64,000 nt of DNA, from positions 7,383,001 to 7,447,000 of the forward strand of contig CM055318.2 of the NCBI GenBank assembly GCA_029255685.2, written 5' to 3'. The stretch comes from Silene conica (lineage: Eukaryota; Streptophyta; Magnoliopsida; Caryophyllales; Caryophyllaceae). The notes under the pieces are model-generated. The model saw only the letters and a program-made list of their open reading frames with translations. It did no database searches and was not told the DNA's origin. A program made the position numbers and the translations under genes. This document shows positions 1 through 9,722 of this stretch, one piece after another (position 1 is the stretch's first letter; every line of letters starts with the position of its first letter).

Positions 1-234
1 CAAATTGAGCAGTAATAACTAAAAATAAAAGAAAAAGAAAAGAAAATAAAAGTTGCAATTAACCACAAGCTGACGCGTCAGCTCTGTGGTTGTTGCTTTT
101 ATAAATAAGATAGCAGCAACACAGGAACAACACCCGTGACGCCTACACGACGAACGCCGATAACTCAAAGTTTCCGACCACCACATTTAACCGTTAAGTA
201 TATAAGGCCCTGCTCTTTTGGACTTCAAGTCACT

Positions 235-400
235 TAATTTAAGTTCACTTCAGATCCTATAAGTTCAGTTCAGTTCAGCTCAGTTCCTATAAGTTCAGTT
301 CAGTTCAGTTCAGATCCTATAAGTTCAGTTCAGTTCAGTTCCTATAAGTTCAGTTCAGTTCAGTTCAGTTCCTATAAGTTCAGTTCATATAAACTTAATT
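235..400. repeat. AGTTC-type short tandem array
   Basis: Irregular tandem runs of TTCAGTTCAG separated by TTCCTATAAG spacers. The same pentamer arrays form the subterminal regions of the Harbinger element at 44941-46304, so this is probably a relic of a related element rather than an independent microsatellite. Confidence 0.6.
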
Positions 401-802
401 AAGAAAAGTTATATACAGACTATTATTTTTAACAACCGATACAAACATTTTGCTTTAATTATTCGATACATGTCATCTATAAAAAAACAATTCATTAATA
501 ATTTAGCCGTCTTTTACTCTTTAATTAATGTCAGACTATCATCTTCATTAATGGCAAAAAACAACTCATTATACGACACACTCACCCTCACCAATTGTTA
601 CTCTCCCATTAATCAACTTCTTCATCACCATTGTTAGAGAAAACAAATGGTTAGAGAAAATTGTAATAGTAAATTATTTTTTATCGTATTGTAATTATAG
701 TATAATGTATGAACTATGAACAAACCATTATATATAAAGTTGAAAATATTTTAAATTGCCTTGTGTTTTAGACTATTTTTTATCAATGTCATCTATTGGA
801 TA

Positions 803-838
803 ACAACAACAACAAGAACAACAACAACAACAACAACA
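803..838. repeat. CAA trinucleotide microsatellite
   Basis: About a dozen near-perfect CAA/ACA units with one AAG interruption. Confidence 0.85.
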
Positions 839-934
839 ATAGGTGAGAGGCGATATTCTGCGAACTGCTGCTGCGTATTGCCGTCCTTACTCCACAACCA
901 CCGACGGTGACCTCACGTCGCCGGCGTCCTATCA

Positions 935-1460
935 TCACCACGCCGGCAACCTCACGTCGCAGGCGTGCGCATAGTGGATTGTGGTGTTTTCCCCGGTGAG
1001 AGAGAGAGGGTCTTTTGTGTTTTGCGTGGGTTCTGTGTGGTGGTTTGCCGACGTTGCATCACATCCACCGTTGGCAACACCAGGTCGTCGGTGTCCCCTA
1101 CACCTTTGGGTCAGTATCCACGTCGGCAACACCAGGTTCTGTTGCGTGAATCGGGTGCGATTGGCATTTTGGTGTGTGGTGGTGTTTTTCGGTTGTTGCG
1201 TTGGTGTTTCACGGTGGGTTGGGAATCACTGGATTTTTTTTGGGTAGGTGGGAGGTGCTCCTAGTGGAGGCGGTGCTCTCTTTTTGATGTGGGTGTTTTC
1301 TTCGTAGGTTACGTTTTAGGGTTGCGAGTTGTGCTTTTGGTTGCGGTGGTTTACTAGGGTTGCCGGTGTACCTCGTCGGTGGTGTTGGGGTTGTAGATTC
1401 TGTCTGGTTGCCGGGTGGGTGGTTGCTGGTGGAGGTTTCCGTGCATAGCATCCGAGTCCA
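935..1460. other. GC-richer low-complexity stretch
   Basis: Clearly richer in G/C and in GT/GG words than its surroundings. Read on the minus strand it gives short Pro/Thr/Ser-rich frames, which would fit the degenerate C-terminal tail of the LINE ORF1 ending at 1611. No conserved motif is present, so I do not call a gene. Confidence 0.3.
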
Positions 1461-1610
1461 TGCACAAGGTTTAGATCCTTTGAGTTCGTAACCGACTGCT
1501 CATTAGATAGTTTTTTGTTCCCTTCAACTTAATAGCTATTTGTCGAAGTTTCTCAATAATGTCAGTCACTGCCCCCTCCTCTCTTCTCTTATTCCACTTA
1601 TCCAACTCCT

Positions 1611-2398
1611 CTATAACGATCTCGAGCATGTACTCTTAACTTCAGCAGCCGTTTTAACAACCTTCCATGGAGATGCCCTCAGCTCTTCCCCATAGCTTAA
1701 TTCCCCCTCATCATAAGGTCCTTCATCACAGTCTTTTTCTCCATGTCCTAGTACCCCACAACCGTAGCAATATGTTGGTAGCTTTTCGTATTTTACGTCG
1801 AACCTAGCCATATTTCCATTAGGTAACCGAACACTAACCCACGCCTTAAACGGTACTCTAACATCATGGACTATTCGGATTCGTATTGCTCTCTCCATCT
1901 TAGGGAAGGGAGCCTCGTCAACAGAGACAAAATTCCCAAGTTGTATACCCAACCGACGAATATTCTCAACATTCGTTCTCCCGCTTATTGGCAGATCATA
2001 CACTCTTGCCCATAGCAGGACATGAAAGAGTGGTGTATCCGTCAGTTTACCCTCCAAACCCGGTTCATTCAAACACCATACAAATTTATCGAAGTGTCAG
2101 GGTGCCCCTCGATAATCCGTAGTTTATCCTTTTCATTCTCCAGTTTAAACAAGAAGATCTTATTCCGACTATCTATCAAGTTTCCTACAACTGTACCTTT
2201 TGTATTCCAAAGTTTCGACATCGTCTCAAGGGCGGCTTTGGCGTTGATCGCTTTCGACGTCCATAGTCCTCCTATGAGAAGATGGGTTTTTTTATTAGCA
2301 CTTTCCGACGCTTCGCCCACATCCCAGACGAACGCCTATTCATCCCCCTCCCTTACGGATTTTCCATGGTCAATATTAGGATTTGCTGTTGTTGACAT
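1611..2398 (-). pseudogene. LINE-type ORF1 remnant (DUF4283 + CCHC knuckle)
   Basis: A broken nucleic-acid-binding ORF of the kind carried by plant LINE retrotransposons. A start ATG at 2396-2398 opens a frame interrupted by an in-frame TAG at 2336-2338, followed by a DUF4283-like segment (2320 to about 2100). An indel near 2100 shifts the frame. The shifted frame continues with WARVYDLP and a zinc knuckle, CYGCGVLGHGEKDC (CX2CX4HX4C, roughly 1730-1770), and stops at 1611. In the intact family this protein binds RNA or cDNA and accompanies an endonuclease/reverse-transcriptase ORF. No RT is visible in this window, so the element is also truncated. Family assignment is firm from motif order. 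An RNA-binding role is family knowledge only, as the copy is dead. Confidence 0.75.
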
Positions 2399-3038
2399 AT
2401 TATGGGAAGCACAAAGCCCTAACCCTATGAACCTTTAAGAACGTAAAAGAGAAACAAAAGAACGGGTTGAGCACAAACAAAGAAGACAGAGATCAAGAGA
2501 CAAACTTACGAGCAGGCCGTAAGAGAAACCTTCATAAACAAGGAAGAAGCATAGACAAAGCTAAGACGGAACCCTCATAGAAACCTTAGAGAGACTTTTA
2601 TTGTTATACTCAACTAAAATTTGGATAAGAATGGACCAGAGTCTAACTCCATGGTTATATTTTTCAATCTCATAGGTAGTACCATTTTTTTTAACTCGAT
2701 TGTTAGCTTATTTGAATCTAAATTTAAAACTACATAACATAGTTTGAATGAGTTTAATTGAAGTGATAGACGGAACAAAGATGAATTAATCGGACGGAAA
2801 TAGAAAGTATGTCTAATCTTATGATAATACTTGGAACAAAGGAGATATGACTCATATGAGTGATATCACTGATATGACGTGTGTTTTTATATAATTTGTA
2901 CCGACTAGGCGACTACGGAGTCCTAACAACTAAAAAATGAAATAAGATAGTTTAGGGGTAGCTAATTTTGGTTTGAAATTAAAGGGCAGCTAATAGCCTT
3001 ACCTAAACGAGTAATAAACTAAAAAATGAAATAAGATA
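2399..3038. other. Non-coding flank of LINE remnant
   Basis: The first 200 bases could be the 5' untranslated part of the minus-strand LINE. The rest is AT-rich intergenic sequence with no motif that I recognise. Confidence 0.3.
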
Positions 3039-3226
3039 GTCTTGGTTGTGACAGATCACCATCTGTGACGGATATTTTGTGAGGTAAAATGGATACAAAA
3101 TGAGTTAGTGGAGAAAGGGGACCTCATGAATAATGTCGAATAGAGAGAAAAAATGGGTATTTTGTGAGAGAAAACGGTATCCGTCATAAGCTTGTTACGG
3201 ATACCGCCGTCGCAAATGACAATTTG
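3039..3226. repeat. GACGGAT-type MITE, copy 1
   Basis: A roughly 190-bp sequence repeated in reverse orientation at 61870-62060. Shared blocks include TGTGACGGATATTTTGT, GTGGAGAAAGGGGACC and GAGAGAAAACGGTATCCGTC. Both ends carry GACGG-containing inverted motifs. It is non-coding. The terminal motif resembles short non-autonomous DNA elements, but I could not define a TSD, so the superfamily is open. Confidence 0.65.
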
Positions 3227-3247
3227 TTTAATACTCGGTAGTTAATA

Positions 3248-4495
3248 TCTATATAAAAGTATATAACAACAACCACTAAACATTAATTGGACACGTGTTG
3301 CATCCACGTTAAAAATTTTCCCGCCCAACTTCTCATGTTGTAAAATCGATTTTGGAAAATATTGTAGAAGTTTTTTTAAAATAGAAAATTGAATGATGCA
3401 ATGAGGTCGAATCAATCAGATATGGAAACATAGACAAAGCGTGATATACAAATATTCTATAAAAATATTTGTATATTCTTAAACCAAATATTCGTATTAC
3501 TATATTTTAAACCAAATATTCGTATTAATATATTCTTAAGCCAAAAATCATGAAAACAAAATTAATGGTAGATATTATTCCCATTGCAAATATAAAAATA
3601 CGTATGAAAACATAATTCAATGGGATATTATTCTATTAATTCAATGACATATTATTCTATTAATTCAAAGAGATATTTAAATATTCAAAACAGAATGACA
3701 GCTGAAATATAAAAACTCAATTAATTTAATGAGTTATTATTCTATCAAAAGTTACAAAATATAATGACATACAAAAGATATTACAAAAAAAAATCACAAT
3801 TTTTGGAATAAAGTACAAAAATTCAGTTAATTCATAAGTTATAAAATATAATGACGTACAAAAATTCAATAATTTAATGACATACAAAAGATATTTAAAA
3901 AAAAATCTCTTTGCCCTAAAATAGATAACAAAAGTTTGTACGATTATATAATTTCCTAATTTGTACGATTACAGAATATTACGTACGAATGCCTTATATA
4001 TACGACTACAAAATATAATCGATGATAAAAGTTTAAACAACAAACGATTACCCAAACAAAACTTTAAATTATGGCCGAAAACACAACTCACGATATGATT
4101 AACGACATAACACAAGCCAAAGAACCGTGGCGTATCAAAGAAAGTATATTTTATTCCTGGGAGCAAACTTGGGGAGATGAAAATGTAGTAAGTAATATCG
4201 ATTTCATAATTATCGACTTGGAGGTAAATACAAGTTAAAATTACTATTTATTTATATGTATATATCATTTTTTAGGCTACAATAGCTAAAAGATTATTTT
4301 TCAAATACAAACCTTTGGTGAAAGAGGGTGATAATATATCTTAACAAATATTGTAACAGACGTTAAAAACACCGAGACATTTTCATAGTCTCAAACATCA
4401 ACAATATAATTCATAAATTTATTAAATATTGTGTATACATTAATATATATATACTCTCTTATACATACCCGTGCAAATTGCACGGGTTCTAAACT

Positions 4496-4497
<2 letters not shown>
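3248..4497 (+). mobile_element. Helitron 1 (complete ends)
   Basis: The 5' end TCTATATAAAAG is preceded by A (3247). The 3' end is a 19-nt hairpin CCCGTGCAAATTGCACGGG (4468-4486), then 11 nt ending in CTAG (4494-4497), then T (4498). TC at the start, hairpin plus CTRR at the end, insertion between A and T and no target duplication are the defining traits of Helitrons. An RPA-like ORF fragment lies near the 3' end (4071-4238). No Rep/helicase is present, so the element is non-autonomous. Confidence 0.8.
4071..4238 (+). pseudogene. RPA-like OB-fold fragment in Helitron 1
   Basis: A 55-residue frame from ATG to TAA. It contains DITQAKEPWRIK followed by an aromatic/hydrophobic stretch and FIIIDLE, a pattern like the start of the OB-fold of replication protein A large-subunit homologues carried by plant Helitrons (compare xWRIxVRVxRLW and the later LxLxDE). 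GAG|GTAAAT at about 4227 could be a splice donor, so the frame may have continued in a lost exon. A second such fragment lies about the same distance from the 3' end of another Helitron (25740-25919). The short length and weak motif make this a moderate call. Confidence 0.5.
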
Positions 4498-4526
<29 letters not shown>

Positions 4527-4528
4527 TT
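4498..4528. repeat. TAA/ATA microsatellite
   Basis: About nine ATA/TAA units directly after the Helitron 1 terminus. Confidence 0.85.
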
Positions 4529-4610
4529 GACCAACCCACTTCTGAAAGGGCAAGAGTGGAATAGTAAGCCTTTTCCACCTACAATTCTACAAACGGCAAA
4601 GGGTAGGACG

Positions 4611-4622
4611 GAGTATATAAAC
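4611..4622 (+). promoter_or_regulatory. TATA box of the transaldolase locus
   Basis: GAGTATATAAAC lies about 130 bases before the ATG at 4747. Its distance and sequence suit a plant core promoter with transcription beginning around 4645-4655. No other promoter motif is clear. Confidence 0.5.
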
Positions 4623-4746
4623 TCTGATAGTAAAGATCAGTGAGATTGTCAATGAATTAGAAAGAGTGAAACTCATCTTCATCCGCCAAAACTAAAACAA
4701 GCCATTTAATAATTAAATAATACTTCGTAATATAATAATAAAAGTG

Positions 4747-4914
4747 ATGGCGACATTATCGAAGCTGTCAAACCCGATGGCGCCGTCTTGGTGCTCATCA
4801 TCGTCGTCGTCGTCATCAGGGCGGAGATCTTCGTCTTTGATGGTGGGTTTGATGATTAACTCCCCAAAGTCCTCCAGGATCTCTTCTTCTTTACCTACCA
4901 CCCGCCATTACAAC
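4747..4914 (+). pseudogene. TAL: Transaldolase exon 1 (transit peptide)
   Basis: Starts MATLSKLSNP and continues with a Ser-rich, basic stretch typical of a chloroplast transit peptide; plant plastid transaldolases begin similarly. The reading frame runs without a donor site into the terminal motif of a hAT element at 4915. The last GT before the insertion is near 4869 and has poor donor context. Exon 2 begins in phase 2, so exon 1 should end two bases into a codon. The true exon end is therefore unknown and may have been destroyed. Confidence 0.65.
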
Positions 4915-5658
4915 CAGGGGCGGAGGCAGGATTTTGATATAGGGTGGGCACAATTTTTTTCACGATAAATTTTTCTTTAATTTATAAAGCAACTTTTTGT
5001 TTTGAAATTGTTCTAAATATTATGGTATAATGTTAAAAATGAAACGGAAAAAAACAGTTCAATGGTTGTTTTTTTCCTTACCGAATAAAGAGTTTAATGT
5101 ATTATTAAGAATAACAATATCCATGGATACAAATGTTTCAATTTTAGTTTAAGTTTCTTCCATCTATATTCTATCACCAACAATATACAGTTTAAGTTTC
5201 TTCAAGTTATGAGCAACTTGATTTTCACTAATATTGTCTTATTTTTGCAACGAATTTTTAAAAAGAACGCAAATCATTTTATAATTTGACAAGTATATTT
5301 AATAATGATATAATAAATTTTAATAATCAAATAGACAATCAATAATAATGGTGTAGTGGTTAACTGATTAATTTAGCGCTCTGAAGTAAAAGTATCGATC
5401 CTCTTGACATGCAATTTTTAGTCCCAAAATAAGAATAATACATTGAAAACTAAACGAGATGGTCCAAAAATATTGTTATTTAGTTTTCTAAATAAAAATG
5501 TCAACAATAAGATTTGAACTTGTGTCTCCTTTAAAAAATACCAATACACTACCACTTGAACTACAAACATAATTTGTTATTTATTGAAACTTACGTATAA
5601 TTATTTTCTGAAACTATGGGGAGAGCGCTCGTCCTTTCCCTCCCCAGATCCGCCAATG
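4915..5658. mobile_element. hAT element A with tRNA-like boxes
   Basis: Begins CAGGGGCGGAGGCAGG and ends TCCGCCAATG, imperfect terminal inverts. It is flanked by ATTACAAC (4907-4914) and ATTCCAAC (5659-5666), an 8-bp duplication with one mismatch, which points to the hAT superfamily. It has no transposase. Inside are a plus-strand tRNA-like block (GGTGTAGTGGTTAACTG near 5350) and a reverse-strand one (about 5505-5575) with AGTTCAAATCTTATTG. These resemble Pol III A and B boxes. The mismatched TSD and worn TIRs suggest an old insertion. Confidence 0.75.
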
Positions 5659-5689
5659 ATTCCAACCCATTTAATTTTATTAAATTAAA

Positions 5690-6160
5690 AAAAAAAAATA
5701 AGGAGGTGAATATATTTAAAAAAAAGTAAGATTTTAATATTACAGTTATGCTGATGTAAAATGTATAAATAATCTACACGCTTAACTTAAAAGTTTGTAA
5801 AAACAACGCAATAACTCAACGTTATAAAAAATAAACACATTCTTATTTAAGACGGTTTAAATATATATGTGTATGATGAACAAAACAAAATAATAACATT
5901 ATGCATATGAAAAGTAAAACATTTGTCCTGTATTGCCAAAAAATAGATGTTAACCCGTTTTAAACTTAAAACGGATAATAGTTAATAAAAATATGTAAAC
6001 ATCTAAATATTATATTTACGCTTTAAACCTAAGTTCTTAAATATCATAATTAACCCAAATTATTTTTGGTCGACCCTCTAACTACAAAAAAACACCGATC
6101 ATAAAATAAAAACTCTGAACCTCTAACTACCCAAAAAAATTATCACCATATATGGATTTG
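5690..6160 (-). repeat. Helitron-family internal segment in intron 1
   Basis: Diverged reverse-complement homology to 31,630-32,100, the segment just before a Helitron 3' terminus at 32142. Shared blocks include AACCCAAATT, GACCCTCTAACTA and AAACCTAAGTTC / CCTAAGTTCCGAG. No hairpin or CTAG end remains here. It looks like an old Helitron relic within transaldolase intron 1, immediately 3' of hAT element A. The rest of intron 1 to 6581 is AT-rich without recognised features. Confidence 0.5.
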
Positions 6161-6581
6161 ATTTAGTTGATCATTTTTTGTTTTTTTATTGCGATATTAT
6201 AATCTGGCTTTTTGTGTGAGATTTGATGTATAATTATATGAATTTGTTGTCTATATTTTATTTATTATTATTATTTATTAGGGTTGTATTTTTTTAATTT
6301 ATTAATTCTCAGTCTTTGAACATATGCATTCCGTACAATTTTCGTTTTTTTTTTTTATTTCTACTTTTTTTTTTGCATAAATTTTTCCGTAAATAAACTT
6401 TTTAACATAAACTCAATATACGAATACGAATATTTTAGAATCGAAAATTTGTAAAATGAAACGCAAATGAATTTGAAGGAGAAAGTAATTAAAGGAAAGA
6501 AATTGATGAAGCATCTACCTCGAACCAATTCATTCATCTTACTAAGAGTAATGATTGATCTCTTATGTGTTATTTTTGCAG

Positions 6582-6753
6582 TGTGAAGTGCTCTAAAGCG
6601 AGTGGTAATGGGAGCGCTACAAAGCGTACGACTCTGCATGATCTGTATGAAAAGGAAGGTCAGAGTCCCTGGTACGACAATCTCTGCCGTCCCGTTACCG
6701 ATCTCCTACCTTTGATTACAACTGGTGTTAGAGGTGTCACCAGCAACCCTACG
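6582..6753 (+). pseudogene. TAL: Transaldolase exon 2
   Basis: The acceptor TTTTTGCAG ends at 6581 and the donor ACG|GTATAT follows 6753. It encodes the end of the transit/linker region, then LHDLYEKEGQSPWYDNLCRP and the family signature GVRGVTSNPT. Reading frame and splice phase match exon 3. Confidence 0.9.
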
Positions 6754-6767
6754 GTATATATACACCT

Positions 6768-6801
6768 TTCTCTTTCTCTTTCTCTTTCTCTTTCTCTTTC
6801 T
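6768..6801. repeat. CTTTCT microsatellite
   Basis: Perfect hexamer run in intron 2, right after the exon 2 donor. Confidence 0.85.
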
Positions 6802-6871
6802 TCTCCCATCTCTTTCTCAGTAGCAACTGGTATTAAAGCTCTTTCTCATCTTTTCCTTTCCGATCTTCCAG

Positions 6872-6921
6872 ATTTTTCAGAAAGCTATTTCGTCTTCAGA
6901 TGCCTATAATGATCAGTTTAG
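6872..6921 (+). pseudogene. TAL: Transaldolase exon 3
   Basis: Short 50-bp exon encoding IFQKAISSSDAYNDQF plus the first two bases of Arg. Acceptor TTCCAG, donor AG|GTATTC. It completes the TSNPTIFQKAI motif begun in exon 2. Confidence 0.9.
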
Positions 6922-7139
6922 GTATTCCTTCAACTCACTCACTCTTGAGTTACCTATGTGCTTCATTGAATATTTGTTTATCGTTGTTACGTAACTACGA
7001 AATGCTTTTGTGTCTTGCATACTAGATATTCCTTATATGACACATCTTCTACAATATCCTCCTCCTCTTTCTCTCTCTCTCCATCTTAATTTCTTAATCC
7101 CCTTTCCGACCTGCTCCATCAATTTTTCTCATCTTTATT

Positions 7140-7640
7140 TCAAGTTTCAGAACCGCAACATTAAGGGTATTGAGAGATTTGGAGGGAAAAGAGAGTAGAT
7201 GATTTCAAATCACTCATTTTCCCTCCTTTAACCCTAATCAAAATTTCTCCCCGCAAAATTTGGAGGTAAATTGTATACAAACAACAACGCTCCATTCCCC
7301 TTCCCCTTATATTCTCTTCTTTCTCTTCCCTTTCACTCCACTTTTGCTATACAAACACACCTGATGGAGGATTTTGGAGGGAAAATAAGGGGAGGGAGAG
7401 TGAGTAAGGATTTAGAATCGCTTGATTTGATAGCAAATAAGGGTGGAATAGAAATGGAGGGGAGGGATCCATTTTCTCTCCTTCAGGGCAAATCAAAATC
7501 TCTCCATAATGGGGAAGATTTGGAAAAACTGTATCAAAACACCCGTATTTCCCCTCCCCTCCCCTTCCCTTTCTCTTCCCTCCTTCCCCTCCCCTCCCTA
7601 CCCCTTCTCTTCCCTCCATTTTTGTTATCGAAACATTAAA
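7140..7640. repeat. Purine/pyrimidine strand-biased foldback repeats
   Basis: Alternating GGAGGG-rich and CCCTCC-rich blocks that can pair with one another, with ends like TTGCTATACAAACA. The same style of element occurs at 38434-38576 with GTTTGGATAGCAA / TTGCTATCCAAAC ends. Probably two or three overlapping MITEs in transaldolase intron 3. Boundaries are uncertain. Confidence 0.45.
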
Positions 7641-8153
7641 TAACGATCTAACTCAAAATTCAACCAAATCTATCATTTCAAAAATGTCCCATTGCAATAG
7701 TCTCTCAATTCCTATGCTTTGATATTTTCCGTCGAGTTGTCATGATGACAGAAGACTGTTTGTATCATCTTTAATGTTGGATGCATTTAGAAAAAAAAAA
7801 ACTCGCTATTATTGAACTTGTGATACAGTTATTTTTCAAATTTTTTGTCACCTTGATTGAGATTCTTCACATCTTGTTTTACTCTCCCTTAATTTAACAC
7901 ACTTACTAGTTTCATTTACCCCTACTTTTGTACTCTGTATATTTTACATTTTTTTTTATCCTACCTTAAAAGAATCCTCATTTTATGACTACCCTTCTTT
8001 CTCCATTTTACATTGTTTTACACATTTACAAACGGTCTCGGATGATGATACATGAAGGCTACCCCAAATTGTTTTGGGACTATTTGTACCATGATGCATT
8101 TATCCTTTGTTTGATTCACACTCTGCCCTTTGCAAGGCTGTTCAAATTTGATG

Positions 8154-8182
8154 ATTCTCTCTCTCTCTCTCTCTCTCTCTCT
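8154..8182. repeat. CT dinucleotide microsatellite
   Basis: A run of about 14 CT units forming the polypyrimidine tract directly before the exon 4 acceptor, so its length could affect splicing. Confidence 0.9.
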
Positions 8183-8190
8183 TTGTGCAG

Positions 8191-8491
8191 AGACCTTATA
8201 AAATCCGGAGTAGACATTGAAACTGCCTACTGGGAGCTGGTTATCAAGGACATTCAAGATGCATCCAAACTCTTTGAGCCAATTTATGATCAAACAAATG
8301 CAGGTGATGGTTATGTTTCAGTAGAAGTTTCACCAACACTTGCAGATGACATAGAGGGCACCGTGGAGGCTGCTAAATGGCTTCATAAAGTGGTCAACCG
8401 TCCCAATGTGTACATCAAAATTCCAGCTACTGCTCCCTGTATCCCATCAATTAAAGAAACTATTGCCAACGGGATAAGTGTCAATGCGACA
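8191..8491 (+). pseudogene. TAL: Transaldolase exon 4 (catalytic lysine)
   Basis: Acceptor GTGCAG ends at 8190; donor ACA|GTGAGT. Encodes RDLIKSGVDIETAYWELV, KLFEPIYDQTNAGDGYVSVE, then VYIKIPATAPCIPSI containing the Schiff-base lysine of transaldolases. It ends in NGISVNAT, which joins LIFSLARYE of the next exon in frame. No internal defect is seen. Confidence 0.9.
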
Positions 8492-8879
8492 GTGAGTTCC
8501 TTTACACCTTATATCTATGCCTATTACGTAATTCTTGAACTAGTTAATAACTGTGTTAGATTTTCAATTCTATTTGAATGTCCCTTTAAAGTTTAGACAT
8601 GAGCACATAAGTGTTAAGTAGTTGCATACTTTGAGTGGCACTGACAAATTATAGAAACTTTATATCATCATGATCTTCATCAATGGTGTGTAAATGATCA
8701 AGAACGATTAATGGAGTTTTGCTAGAAACAGAGTAAATAGAAGAGAGAAGTTTTATTGAGATATTTGTTTGTTGTAACAGAATTAAGTTAGTTATAAGTT
8801 GGTTTCTTTTATATATACACATGTAGAAACCAAGTAGGCTTAACTAACTACTCCCTCCATTCTTTTTATATCACCCCAT

Positions 8880-9336
8880 TGTAAGTTATTTATTCTTAAT
8901 TAGTATGTTTAATATTACTGAATAACATACAACTGATTAAATAAAGCGGAAGCGATAAATAGGATCGAAAATAAAACCTCCAGCCATTGCTAATCGGATT
9001 CCTGAACAGCTTTATCAACCCCAAAGTATTAATCTGAATTTCTGATTTCGGTTCCAAACCCTCACTGCTCACTTATTTAGATGGTGTAGTTTTCGTAAAG
9101 GAGAGTAGATTTTAGTGACCTATTAATCAGAATATGTATTCTCTTATATACTGCTCTTTCCATCAAAGAGCAGTGTTTGAACACAACTCAAATAAGTGAG
9201 TAGTTTCCTAGATGGGAGAGAATTTAGAGTCCATAGTATGACTGTCTCTTTAATGGGACATATAATTAGGATTTGTATAAGACTATTAATATTATTAATA
9301 ATAATATCTAATCAATTAATTATAAAAAATCCAACA
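8880..9336 (-). repeat. Copia-1 3' LTR
   Basis: 457 bp; on the plus strand it begins TGTAAGTTATTT and ends ATCCAACA. It differs from the other LTR at three sites without indels. Confidence 0.95.
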
Positions 9337-9352
9337 TTCTCCCACTTAGCCC
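9337..9352 (-). other. Copia-1 polypurine tract
   Basis: On the minus strand AAGTGGGAGAA lies immediately before the 3' LTR, the expected place for the plus-strand DNA primer. Confidence 0.7.
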
Positions 9353-9722
9353 ATTTAACAGAGAGGAACTTCATATACGAATCATAGCGACGAATTCCCT
9401 GGGACGAGAATTAATCTTCCATGTATTACGATATACTTAGTCTCTCACCACTCATACTTAACTTAATGAATAAACCATATGTTTACTCTAGGTCAAAACA
9501 TAATGATATTTCTCAATAAAATAAATAACCAAAGAACGTACGTATATAACTAAAGGAGAAAATATCCAACTAAATGAAAGTTTCGAAAAACATAATATAA
9601 ATGAATGTATCACATTATGGGACCAAGTCCCATGTTCACTACATGACCCTGAAAACCCTTAGGTGGCATGCCTTTAGTCAAGGGAACTGCAATCATCAAT
9701 TCAGTGCTAATGTGTTCTATGA

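Larger units (their letters stand above)
1..934. other. Non-coding AT-rich left edge
   Basis: No convincing gene is visible. The stretch holds an AGTTC-rich array (about 235-400), AT-rich filler and a CAA microsatellite (about 803-838). The sequence near 205-225 (GGCCCTGCTCTTTTGG) resembles one terminus of the PIF/Harbinger element at 44.9 kb, so an old member of that family may lie here. I could not find a matching second terminus. Confidence 0.4.

Noticed and set aside
965-1264. Overlapping plus- and minus-strand frames in the GC-richer block
   Set aside because: No motif, low complexity, and several frames open at once because of base composition.
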